A DNA stretch of 32,090 nucleotides from Solirubrobacterales bacterium (lineage in GTDB: Bacteria > Actinomycetota > Thermoleophilia > Solirubrobacterales > Solirubrobacteraceae), in the NCBI GenBank assembly GCA_003133565.1, contig PKYB01000076.1:86130-118219 (forward strand). Reading direction: 5' to 3'. The notes under the pieces are model-generated. The model did not search any database. It saw nothing but the letters and a program-made list of their open reading frames with translations, and was not told the origin of the DNA. The number at the start of each line of letters is the position of its first letter. Positions within the stretch are counted from its first letter, which is position 1. Made by a program: the position numbers and the translations under genes. Shown piece after piece: positions 15,760 to 23,432 of the stretch.

Positions 15760-16786
15760 GACCGTGATCGAAACGCGGCGACTGACGATCGCCGAGGCGT
15801 TGCGCGAAGCGATCGCCGAGGAAATGAGGCGCGATGAGAACGTCTTTCTGCTCGGCGAGGACGTTGGCGTCGAAGGAGGCTTCGGCGGCGCATTTGGCGT
15901 CTACCTCGGGCTAGTCGAGGAATTCGGCCACGAGCGGATCATCGACACGCCGATCAGCGAAAAGGCCATCGCCGGTGCCGCGGTGGGGGCCGCAGTACTT
16001 GGAATGCGTCCCGTGGCAGACATGCAGTACTCGGATTTCCTCTTCGAGTGCATGGACGAGCTCGTCAACCAGGCTGCCAAGCTCCGCTACATGTCGGGCG
16101 GCAAGCTTTCGGTGCCGATGGTCATGCGTGCGCCGGTCGGGGCCACGCTGAGGGGAGCACAGCACGGCCAATGCCCGGAGAGCTACTTCGTACACGTGCC
16201 CGGCCTCAAGGTCGTCGCGCCGTCCGACGCCTACCACGCAAAAGGCATCCTCAAGAGCGCGATCCGTGACGACAATCCGGTACTCGTATTCGAGCACAAG
16301 CTGCTGTACGGCAGCAAGGGGCGCGAGGCCGCCGGCGGTTACGACCTCACGGCCGAGGTGCCGACAGATGACTACACCGTGCCGATTGGCAAAGCCATCA
16401 TCAAGCGGCCCGGCACCGACGCGACGGTCGTGGCCACGCACGTGTCGCTCTACCGGGCGCTCGCGGCCGCAGATCAACTGGCGAGCGAGGACATCGAGTG
16501 CGAGGTCATCGACCCCCTCACGCTGAACCCGCTGGACGAGCAAACGATCTTCGGTTCGGTGCAGAAAACCGGCCGGCTCGCGATCGTCCATGAGGACACC
16601 TTGACCGGCGGCTGGGGTGCCGAGGTCGCTGCGCGCGTCGCCGACGACTGCCTTGCCTATCTGGAAGCCCCGATCAAGCGGATCGCGACCCGCGACGTCC
16701 CCGCCCCCGCCGCCCCGGTGCTCGAACAAGCAATCGTGCCCCAGGTAGAAACCATCGTCGCGACCGTCAAAGAGATGCTCGGCTAA
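15752..16786 (+). CDS. Thiamine-diphosphate-dependent dehydrogenase E1 component, beta subunit
   Basis: 344 residues from ATG 15752. Transketolase pyrimidine-binding domain first: LTIAEALREAIAEEMRRD, FLLGEDVGVEGG and DTPISEKAIAGAAVGAA, where the conserved Glu activates ThDP. The C-terminal transketolase domain has IDPLTLNPLDEQTIF and IVHEDTLTGGWGAEVAARV. The length is normal for AcoB/PdhB/BkdB. It forms an alpha2beta2 heterotetramer with the preceding gene product, to which it is translationally coupled by the 8-base overlap. Only two bases separate it from the E2 gene. Confidence 0.93.
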   Translation: MPETVIETRRLTIAEALREAIAEEMRRDENVFLLGEDVGVEGGFGGAFGVYLGLVEEFGHERIIDTPISEKAIAGAAVGAAVLGMRPVADMQYSDFLFECMDELVNQAAKLRYMSGGKLSVPMVMRAPVGATLRGAQHGQCPESYFVHVPGLKVVAPSDAYHAKGILKSAIRDDNPVLVFEHKLLYGSKGREAAGGYDLTAEVPTDDYTVPIGKAIIKRPGTDATVVATHVSLYRALAAADQLASEDIECEVIDPLTLNPLDEQTIFGSVQKTGRLAIVHEDTLTGGWGAEVAARVADDCLAYLEAPIKRIATRDVPAPAAPVLEQAIVPQVETIVATVKEMLG

Positions 16787-16788
16787 CC

Positions 16789-17952
16789 ATGGCCAGCCCG
16801 GTTCGCATGCCGGCGCTCGCTCAAACCAGCGATGAGCTCCGACTCATCGCCTGGCTCAAGGCCGAGGGCGACGAGGTCACCGAGGGCGAGCCGCTGTTTG
16901 AGGCCGAGTCCGACAAGGCGACACACGAAGTCGAGGCGACCGTGTCGGGGATCCTGTTGCGCGTCCTCTGCGAGCCCGATGAGGAGATCGAGGTGGGCAC
17001 GGTCCTCGCGTGGGTCGGCGAGCCCGGCGATGAGATCCCCGAACCGGATGCGCCGGCGGCAGAACCAGACGCAACAGAATCGCCAGAGGCACCGCCACCG
17101 CCGACGACGGAGACCGCGGCGGACACGACCCGAGCAACAGGGCAGCAAGAGCACGCCGGGCGCGTGTTGGCGACCCCAGCGGCCCGCGCCCTCGCGCGGG
17201 AGCACGCGCTCGATCTTGCTGGCGTTCGCGGCAGCGGTCCCGGCGGACGCATCGAGCGCCGCGACGTCCTGCAAGCGATCAGCGGCGGCGAGGATCCAAC
17301 GGGCGATTCCCGAGGCGAACCGGTGCCCGCACATCGGCAGGCGATCGCACAGCGGCTAATCCGTGCCACCCGCGTACCTCAGTTCTCAGTTGAGAAGACG
17401 ATCGATGCGCGTCAGGCGCTCCTGCGCGTAGCCGCGACAGAGGGCGCAACGCTGACTCACTTGCTCCTGCGGGAGATGGCGACCGCACTCGAGCAGTTTC
17501 CCCAACTGAACCGCGTCTGGATCGAAGACGGGCCCCGCTTCAGCCAGCTAGGGCAAGTCAACGTTGGGCTTGCGATCGCCTCGGAGGACACCCTGATCGT
17601 TGCGAGCATCCCCGAACCGCACCGCCTGAGTCTCGAAGAGTTGGCGCAAACGACGCGTCGAGCAGTGGAGCAAGGACGGGCCGGGCGGCTCGCCGGAGCG
17701 TTCAGCGCCCCGGCGGCCGTGACCCTCAGCAACCTTGGGATGTTTGGGATCGACCGATTCCAGGCGATTGTCGACCCGGACCAGACGGCAATACTCGCGG
17801 TCGGCCAGATCGTCGAACGACCGGCCGTCACTGACGAGGGCATCATCGCCGTCGCGCAGCTAGCTCTAACCCTGACCGTCGATCACCGCACCGTCGATGG
17901 CGCAGACGCAGCGCGCTTCCTAGCCGCGCTCTGCGCGCAACTCGAGGGCTGA
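16789..17952 (+). CDS. Dihydrolipoamide acyltransferase (E2 component)
   Basis: 387 residues. The lipoyl domain is at 4-80 with the lipoylated K43 in AESDKATHEVEA. A Pro/Ala/Glu-rich linker is followed by a peripheral subunit-binding domain at about 126-162 (ATPAARALAREHALDLAG...GGRIERRDV). The catalytic domain ends in DHRTVDG (365-371), with H366 and D370 as active-site residues. It accepts the acyl group from E1 and transfers it to CoA. The catalytic domain is short but complete. No E3 dihydrolipoamide dehydrogenase is encoded in the window, so a housekeeping E3 must serve the complex. It overlaps the next gene by one base. Confidence 0.93.
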   Translation: MASPVRMPALAQTSDELRLIAWLKAEGDEVTEGEPLFEAESDKATHEVEATVSGILLRVLCEPDEEIEVGTVLAWVGEPGDEIPEPDAPAAEPDATESPEAPPPPTTETAADTTRATGQQEHAGRVLATPAARALAREHALDLAGVRGSGPGGRIERRDVLQAISGGEDPTGDSRGEPVPAHRQAIAQRLIRATRVPQFSVEKTIDARQALLRVAATEGATLTHLLLREMATALEQFPQLNRVWIEDGPRFSQLGQVNVGLAIASEDTLIVASIPEPHRLSLEELAQTTRRAVEQGRAGRLAGAFSAPAAVTLSNLGMFGIDRFQAIVDPDQTAILAVGQIVERPAVTDEGIIAVAQLALTLTVDHRTVDGADAARFLAALCAQLEG

Positions 17953-19931
17953 TGCAAAGCCGCTGGGACGACGCGGAGGCGGCGCGTTTCGAGGACGACA
18001 TCGGCCAGCGCGTCTACTCATCGCGACTCCTCGGCGCAGACAGCTCGCTCGTCCTCCACGGCGGTGGCAACACGTCCGTGAAGCTCAGCCAGCGAAGCCT
18101 GCAAGGCGCCGATGAGGAGGTCCTTTGCGTCAAAGGCAGTGGCCACGACCTTCGAACCATCGAAAACAAAGGCTTCACTGCGCTCCGGCTGAGGGATCTC
18201 ATCCCGCTCGCCGAAATCTCGGACCTGTCCGATATCGACATGGCGCGAGGACTCCGCCTCGCCGCATTGGATCCCGATGCGCCGGCAGCTTCGGTCGAAG
18301 CGCTTCTTCACGCGATCCTTCCCCACCGCTACGTCGATCACACTCACGCGGAGGCGGTCCTGGCGCTCACCAACACGCCCTCCGGAGAGGAGCACATTCG
18401 TCGCGCTTACGGCGACTCCGTGATCGTCGTTCCGTATGTGACGCCGGGCCACGCGCTCGCTTACCTCTGTGCCCAGCTCCTTCCGACTCAGCTAACCGAG
18501 AACACAATTGGCCTCGTGTTGCTCCACCACGGCCTCGTGTCATTCGGAGCGAGTGCCCGCGAGTCCTACGAGCGGACGATTGAGTTGGTCACACGCGCAG
18601 AGGAGTACCTGTCCGCCCGCGGCGCATACGAGCTGCCGATCCCCGCTGCACAAGAAAGCGGAGTGCAACTCGGCCTGAGCCTCGCGCAGCTGCGGGCGGA
18701 GGTCTCACGCGTCGCCGCGCTCCCAATGGTGTTGCGCCACGACGACGATCCCGTCGGCTCGGCGTTCGCGCGCCGCCCCGATGTCGCGACGCTCTCGCAG
18801 TCCGGGCCGGCGACGCCCGATCACGCGATCCGGACCAAGCGTCTCCCGCTCTTGGGTCGCGACGTCGAGAGCTACACGGCGGCCTATCGAGAATATTTCG
18901 CAGAGCATGCAAGTCGATCCGGAGCGGGTGAACCGCTTCAGATGCTCGACCCCGCGCCACGTGTCGTGCTCGACCACGACCTGGGCCTCTGCACTGTCGG
19001 GCGCTCCGTCTCCGACGCAATCGCGACGGCCGACATCTACAAGCGCACGATAGACCTGATCCTGCGCGCCAGCGCCCTCGAGCGATGGCAGGCCCTACCC
19101 GCGGCCGACATCTTCGCCGTCGAGTATTGGTCGCTCGAGCAAGCGAAGCTGACACGCGACCAGCGAGAAAACGATTTCGCGGGCGAAGCGGTAGTCATCA
19201 CAGGCGCTGCATCCGGCATCGGCGCCGCCTGCGTCGATGCCTTCCTCGCACGCGGAGCCTGCGTTTGCGGACTCGACATCGACCCCGGTGTGACTGACTT
19301 GCGGCTCGCGCCGTCCTACATCGGCTCGGTTTGCGACGTGACGCACGAAGAAGAGGTCACAGCCGCATTCGAGCAGTGCGCACGGTCGTTTGGTGGGCTT
19401 GACATGCTCGTCCTCTGCGCCGGCATATTCCCCCCGAGTCGTGGTGTCGACGTGCTCGAGGTAGACCAGTGGCAGCGCACCTTCGCCGTTCACGCCGACG
19501 CGAATCTCCTACTCCTGCGCGGTGCGCACCCGTTCCTCGAGCTCGCCCCGAACGGCGGTCGAGTCGTCGTTGTCGCCTCGAAGAACGTCCCTGCTCCAGG
19601 GCCCGGGGCGGCTGCGTACTCCGCGTCAAAGGCCGCTCTTACCCAATTGGCGCGAGTCGCGGCGCTTGAATGGGGTGCGAAGGGCATCAGGGTGAACATC
19701 ATTCACCCCGACGCGGTGTTCGATACAGGAATCTGGACCGACGAGGTCATCAACGCACGCGCCGCGCACTACGGCGTTACAGCGCAGGAATATCGAACAC
19801 GGAATGTCCTCCAGGTGGAAGTCGCGAGCAGAGACGTCGCCGAGCTCGTCGCCACGATGTGCGGCCCCGTATTTGCCAAGACGACCGGCGCCCAGGTGCC
19901 AATCGACGGTGGCAACGAGCGAGTCATCTGA
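17952..19931 (+). CDS. Bifunctional class II aldolase / short-chain dehydrogenase (RhaEW-like)
   Basis: 659 residues and two enzymes. The N-terminal AraD/FucA-type class II aldolase has HGGGNTS (36-42) and zinc ligands H130, H132 (VDHTHAE) and H192/H193 (LHHGLVSFG). The C-terminal SDR domain, from about 410, has TGAASGIG (417-424), S543, and Y556/K560 in YSASK. Characterised relatives (bifunctional rhamnulose-1-phosphate aldolase/lactaldehyde dehydrogenase) split a ketose-1-phosphate into dihydroxyacetone phosphate and an aldehyde and oxidise the aldehyde. No rhamnose isomerase or FGGY kinase lies nearby, so rhamnose is not shown to be the substrate. It is the last gene of the array, followed by a hairpin. 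Confidence 0.9.
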   Translation: MQSRWDDAEAARFEDDIGQRVYSSRLLGADSSLVLHGGGNTSVKLSQRSLQGADEEVLCVKGSGHDLRTIENKGFTALRLRDLIPLAEISDLSDIDMARGLRLAALDPDAPAASVEALLHAILPHRYVDHTHAEAVLALTNTPSGEEHIRRAYGDSVIVVPYVTPGHALAYLCAQLLPTQLTENTIGLVLLHHGLVSFGASARESYERTIELVTRAEEYLSARGAYELPIPAAQESGVQLGLSLAQLRAEVSRVAALPMVLRHDDDPVGSAFARRPDVATLSQSGPATPDHAIRTKRLPLLGRDVESYTAAYREYFAEHASRSGAGEPLQMLDPAPRVVLDHDLGLCTVGRSVSDAIATADIYKRTIDLILRASALERWQALPAADIFAVEYWSLEQAKLTRDQRENDFAGEAVVITGAASGIGAACVDAFLARGACVCGLDIDPGVTDLRLAPSYIGSVCDVTHEEEVTAAFEQCARSFGGLDMLVLCAGIFPPSRGVDVLEVDQWQRTFAVHADANLLLLRGAHPFLELAPNGGRVVVVASKNVPAPGPGAAAYSASKAALTQLARVAALEWGAKGIRVNIIHPDAVFDTGIWTDEVINARAAHYGVTAQEYRTRNVLQVEVASRDVAELVATMCGPVFAKTTGAQVPIDGGNERVI

Positions 19932-19950
19932 GCGGATTCGAGCAGTGGCA

Positions 19951-19968
19951 GCGCCCGCGTGCGGGCGC
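19951..19968. terminator. Bidirectional terminator between convergent genes
   Basis: GCGCCCGC (19951-19958) and GCGGGCGC (19961-19968) form a perfect palindrome; six pairs remain with a realistic 6-base loop. It lies 19 bases past the end of the catabolic array and 30 bases past the end of the convergent YceI-like gene, so it can serve both transcripts. No U-tract is present on either side. Confidence 0.5.
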
Positions 19969-19998
19969 CCGCAAAGGGCGCTCCGCGCGTTTGCCCGG

Positions 19999-20724
19999 CT
20001 AGGCGTGTGCCAGCTCGAGTTTGAACTCCATCGTCGCCGTGCTCTCGACGCTGACGAAGCCGCCGACGCTCGGCGCCTGCATGTTGAAGAGACCCCATGG
20101 GAACGTGTACGAGCCAACGGCCTGGATCTTTGAGCTCGACAGCGTCATCTCAACCGGGATCGTCAGCAGCTTCGTGGTGCCGTGCATCGTGACGTCACCG
20201 CTGACCTCGACGTCGACGACGCCGCCGCTCAATGCGTTTCTGGCGAGCCGCACTGGGCGGGTGAGCTTGAATGACGCGTTTGGGTAAGTCGCGCTCTGAA
20301 TGCCGATCGTGTGGATGTGCTCGTCACGCAGGTACTCGTTGCTCTTGAGCGAGTAGACGTTGATCACAAACGACGCTGCGGTGACGGTGACATTGCCGCT
20401 GGCGTCGGTAAGGGTCGCGCCGCCGGTTATCTTCGAAGTGCGTCCGACCGCATCGTCGAGTGCCGGCAGAAACGCGAGCTTCTCGCGGACGCGGTAGCCG
20501 GCCTGCGAACCCGACGCGATCGTCCACTGGCCGACGAGTGAAGATCCCGAACCCAGGGCAACGGGGCGCTCGGCCGCGCTGAGGCGGAACGGCGGCGCCG
20601 CCGAGGTCGGGAAAAGGACGAAGTAGATGAAGGCAGCGCCGCCGACCGCTGCGACGAGGACCGCAGCGGCGATCGTGCCGAGTACGCCTCGCTTTGTCTT
20701 AGGAACCCCGAAACGCAATGCCAT
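19999..20724 (-). CDS. YceI-family lipid-binding protein with N-terminal membrane anchor
   Basis: 241 residues from ATG 20724, preceded by AGAGG at 7 bases; longer in-frame starts lack such a site. An N-terminal basic stretch and a transmembrane helix at about 17-38 leave the rest outside the membrane. The YceI beta-barrel pattern is clear: SGSQAGYRVREKL, DDAVGRTSKITGG, SLKSNEYLRDEHIHT, SATYPNASFKL and GDVTMHGTTKLLTIPVEM. YceI proteins form an extended lipocalin-like barrel that binds long isoprenoid or other amphiphilic ligands. It is convergent with the catabolic array and upstream of, not coupled to, the ABC genes. The ligand is unknown. Confidence 0.88.
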   Translation of the reverse strand: MALRFGVPKTKRGVLGTIAAAVLVAAVGGAAFIYFVLFPTSAAPPFRLSAAERPVALGSGSSLVGQWTIASGSQAGYRVREKLAFLPALDDAVGRTSKITGGATLTDASGNVTVTAASFVINVYSLKSNEYLRDEHIHTIGIQSATYPNASFKLTRPVRLARNALSGGVVDVEVSGDVTMHGTTKLLTIPVEMTLSSSKIQAVGSYTFPWGLFNMQAPSVGGFVSVESTATMEFKLELAHA

Positions 20725-20829
20725 GGCTAGCCTCTTGGGTGAGAGGGCAGGGACCACATTCTGCGCGCCGATCCTAAATGCGAGCTGCGTGTTGGCTGAG
20801 TAGCGGGCGGCGTGTCGAGGGTTGCCGTG

Positions 20830-21699
20830 CTAGTCGGTCGTGCGGCGGCGGTAGAGCGCGGTGGCCAGTGGAGCGAAGATCGCGATCAAGGCGACCGACC
20901 ACAGCAACGACGCGAGGACCGCGTGCTGCATCGGCCAGGCGTGGATCGTGACCGACGGGTTGGGGTTCCCGAAGAACTTTCGGCTGGCGGTGGTGACAGC
21001 GCTGACCGGGTTCCAGTCGGCGATCGTCCGCAGCACGACAGGCATGTGCTCGGTCGGCACGAGTGCGTTGGAAACGATCGCGAGCGGGAAGAGGATCACT
21101 AGCCCGATCCCCTGTGCCGATTCGGCACTTTTGCTGACCATGCCAAGACACGCGCAGCCCCACGACAGCGCGTAGCTGAAGAGCAGGAAGATCGCAAACC
21201 CGGCGGCGACCGAAGCCACGCCGGCATCGGGGCGCCAGCCGACGAGGAGGCCGGTAGCGCCAACAAACGCGCTGCAGATCACGGCGGTCATAAGGTCGGC
21301 TAGAGAACGCCCGACGAGCACGGCCGGCCGCCACATCGAGAGCGTCCGGAAGCGATCGATCACGCCGCTGCCGAGATCGCTGCTCAGCCCGACCGCCGTA
21401 CCCATCGAGGAGGTCGTGAGGTTCATCGCGAGCAGGCCGGCGATCGCGAAGTCCTTGTAACTGCCGCCGCCGGGGAGTACGACGCCCGATCCGAAGACGT
21501 AGATGAAGAGCAGCGTGAACAGGACTGGCTGGACGGTGACATCGGAGAGCTGCAGCGGCTCGCGCTTGATGTGCAGGAGGTTGCGTCCGGTGAGCACGAC
21601 GACATCGCGGAAGCGTTGCGTCGCTCCGCGGGATCTGGTTGGCCGCGCGCGCGGCGTGGCGGGCGAGGCTGCGGGCGCAGGGGCTGTGGTCAGGCTCAT
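20830..21699 (-). CDS. ABC-2 type transporter permease (DrrB-like)
   Basis: 289 residues with six predicted membrane segments after a cytoplasmic Pro/Arg-rich N-terminus. The ABC-2 signature region is FPLAIVSNALVPTEHMPVVLRTIADWNPVS, including the well-conserved short stretch ADWNPVSAVTTASRKFFGNP typical of daunorubicin-resistance permeases. It pairs with the ATPase encoded immediately upstream; the two genes overlap by four bases (21696-21699), ensuring coupled translation. The exporter probably expels a lipophilic drug or lipid. The divergent TetR gene and the paired operator suggest induction by its own substrate. Confidence 0.9.
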   Translation of the reverse strand: MSLTTAPAPAASPATPRARPTRSRGATQRFRDVVVLTGRNLLHIKREPLQLSDVTVQPVLFTLLFIYVFGSGVVLPGGGSYKDFAIAGLLAMNLTTSSMGTAVGLSSDLGSGVIDRFRTLSMWRPAVLVGRSLADLMTAVICSAFVGATGLLVGWRPDAGVASVAAGFAIFLLFSYALSWGCACLGMVSKSAESAQGIGLVILFPLAIVSNALVPTEHMPVVLRTIADWNPVSAVTTASRKFFGNPNPSVTIHAWPMQHAVLASLLWSVALIAIFAPLATALYRRRTTD

Positions 21700-22673
21700 G
21701 AGCGGGCGACCTCCAGGTCGGCGTTGTCGGGCTCCTCGGTCGGGTGGCCGGTGAGAGCGAAGAACACGTCATCGAGTGATGGTTGGCGCAGCTCGACATC
21801 GTCGACGGTGATTCCCGCGTCGTCGAGCGCCCGCACGACCGTGCTCGCGAGGCCAGTCGTGGCGCGGACCGGTGCGCGGAGGCGGCGGCCGTCGTGGCTG
21901 ACGTGCACGGCACCTTCGACGAACGGTGCGAGCACCTGTGCCGCCGCGGTGTGGACCTCGCTCAGCGTGAGCTCGAGGCGGGCGCCGCCGGTCTGCGTCT
22001 TGAGCTCGGCCGAGGTTCCGTTTGCGATCACTCGGCCGTGATCGATGACGACGATGCGGTCGGCCAACTCGTCGGCCTCGTCTAGGTACTGGGTCGTGAG
22101 TAGCAGCGTCACGCCGTCAGCGACGAGGCCGCGTATCACCTCCCACATCCTGACTCTGCTGGTCGGGTCAAGGCCCGTGGTCGGCTCGTCGAGGAAAAGC
22201 ACCGGCGGCCTGGTGAGTAGGCCGGCCGCCAGATCCAGGCGCCGGCGCATCCCGCCCGAGTATTCCTTGAGTACGCGGTCGGCAGCGTCGACGAGATCGA
22301 ACTGGTCGAGCAGCTCGGCCGCCCGCAACCGTGCCTGCGCTCGGCGCAGACCGCTGAGGCGTCCGATCATCACAAGGTTCTCGCGGCCGGTCAGGACCTC
22401 ATCGAGCGTTGCGTCCTGAGCTGTGACGCCGATGTTGCGCTGGACCGCCGCGGCTTCGCGGACAACATCGTGGCCGGCGACGCGCGCCGAGCCGGCATCG
22501 GGAATCGACAGCGTGGTCAAGATGCGCACCGCCGTCGTCTTGCCAGCGCCGTTCGGCCCGAGGACGCCGAGGATCGCGCCGGCGGGGACTTCGAGGTCGA
22601 TGCCGTCGAGGGCGACAGTCGGACCGAAGCTTTTGCGTAGGCCGCGGGCCTCAATCATCAGGTCGTGCGTCAC
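21696..22673 (-). CDS. ABC transporter ATP-binding protein (DrrA-like)
   Basis: 325 residues. Walker A GPNGAGKTT, Q-loop region NIGVTAQDATLDEVLTGREN, signature YSGGMRRRLDLA, Walker B VLFLDEPTTGLDPTSR and switch His-equivalent region TLLLTTQYLDEAD. Gln stands where His is usual in the H-loop, as in other DrrA-family ATPases. The C-terminal roughly 80 residues, including QPSLDDVFFALTGH, form the DrrA-type regulatory tail. It energises the permease encoded next to it. The promoter is in the 90-bp divergent gap and is covered by two TetR-type operators. Confidence 0.93.
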   Translation of the reverse strand: MTHDLMIEARGLRKSFGPTVALDGIDLEVPAGAILGVLGPNGAGKTTAVRILTTLSIPDAGSARVAGHDVVREAAAVQRNIGVTAQDATLDEVLTGRENLVMIGRLSGLRRAQARLRAAELLDQFDLVDAADRVLKEYSGGMRRRLDLAAGLLTRPPVLFLDEPTTGLDPTSRVRMWEVIRGLVADGVTLLLTTQYLDEADELADRIVVIDHGRVIANGTSAELKTQTGGARLELTLSEVHTAAAQVLAPFVEGAVHVSHDGRRLRAPVRATTGLASTVVRALDDAGITVDDVELRQPSLDDVFFALTGHPTEEPDNADLEVARS

Positions 22674-22690
22674 GGACCGCTCCTAACGGA

Positions 22691-22751
22691 TTACTTACCG
22701 GTCGGCAAGCAAGGGAAGAGCATACACGTTACTAGCCGGTCGTCAAGTAAG
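22691..22751. promoter_or_regulatory. Twin TetR operators and promoter between drrA-like and tetR genes
   Basis: Two 23-bp imperfect palindromes, O1 (22691-22713, TTACTTACCGGTCGGCAAGC...) and O2 (22729-22751, TTACTAGCCGGTCGTCAAGT...), agree at 19 of 23 positions with starts 38 bp apart. On the minus strand a promoter, TTGACG (22746-22741), 16 bp, TATGCT (22724-22719), has its -35 and spacer inside O2, while O1 covers the start of transcription. This is a textbook arrangement for repression of the ABC genes by the divergent TetR protein. For the tetR side only an AT-rich TAGATAAT (22755-22762) just before its ATG is visible. Confidence 0.7.
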
Positions 22752-22763
22752 CTGTAGATAATT

Positions 22764-23432
22764 ATGCCCCCACCCCCACAAGCCGGGCTCGATGGGGAGC
22801 CGCAACAAACCGCGGCGGCGGCGCAGCCGCACACGGGCACTGGCGCCGGCTCGACCCGTGAGCGGATCCTCGACATCGCCCTCGAGCTGTTCGTCGAGCA
22901 GGGCTATGAGAAGACCTCGCTGCGCGACATCGCCGAGCAACTCGGCACCACGAAGGCCGCGCTCTACTACCACTTCGAGCGCAAGCAGGACATCCTGCTC
23001 GAGCTCCACCTACGCCTGCACGCGCTCGGCCGCGACGCCTTCGAAGAGCTCGCGCGACTCGAGGATGGACAGCGCGCCGACGCCTGGCCGGCACTCGTCG
23101 ACCACTTGATCGATCAGGTCGTGGAGAACCGCGAGCTGATCCTGATGCACCAGCGCAACTCCAACGCGCTCAGGGAGCTGACCGACACCGAGCGCCACCG
23201 CGCTGAAAACGATGACATCGAGGAGCTGTTCCGGCGCGTGCTGCAGAGCCCCGCGATCCCGCTCGAGCAGCGGGTGCGGATGACCTGTTCGCTCACTGCG
23301 ATCGTCGGAACGCTGGCGACCGGTGACGCGATCTTCGGCGACGTGCCGATCGAGGAGCTTGCCGAGCTCGTGCGCGTGGCGGTGCGGGACCTCCTACGAG
23401 TCCCAGAACCGTCGCGAGCAACCAGCAGCTAG
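22764..23432 (+). CDS. TetR-family repressor, divergent from the ABC exporter
   Basis: 222 residues. After about 28 low-complexity residues the TetR HTH appears: [40 protein letters not shown] (residues about 52-71), then [12 protein letters not shown]. The C-terminal ligand/dimer domain includes [20 protein letters not shown]. No ribosome binding site precedes ATG 22764 and a -10-like TAGATAAT lies directly upstream, so the mRNA may be leaderless or the true start may be further in. It probably represses the DrrAB-like genes and itself through O1/O2. Its TAG stop shares the palindrome CTAG (23429-23432) with the stop of the convergent MFS gene. Confidence 0.9.
   Translation: MPPPPQAGLDGEPQQTAAAAQPHTGTGAGSTRERILDIALELFVEQGYEKTSLRDIAEQLGTTKAALYYHFERKQDILLELHLRLHALGRDAFEELARLEDGQRADAWPALVDHLIDQVVENRELILMHQRNSNALRELTDTERHRAENDDIEELFRRVLQSPAIPLEQRVRMTCSLTAIVGTLATGDAIFGDVPIEELAELVRVAVRDLLRVPEPSRATSS

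Noticed and set aside
17952-19931. Assignment of the cluster to L-rhamnose catabolism
   Set aside because: The aldolase-SDR fusion resembles the rhamnose enzyme, but no rhamnose isomerase, FGGY rhamnulokinase or mutarotase is present.
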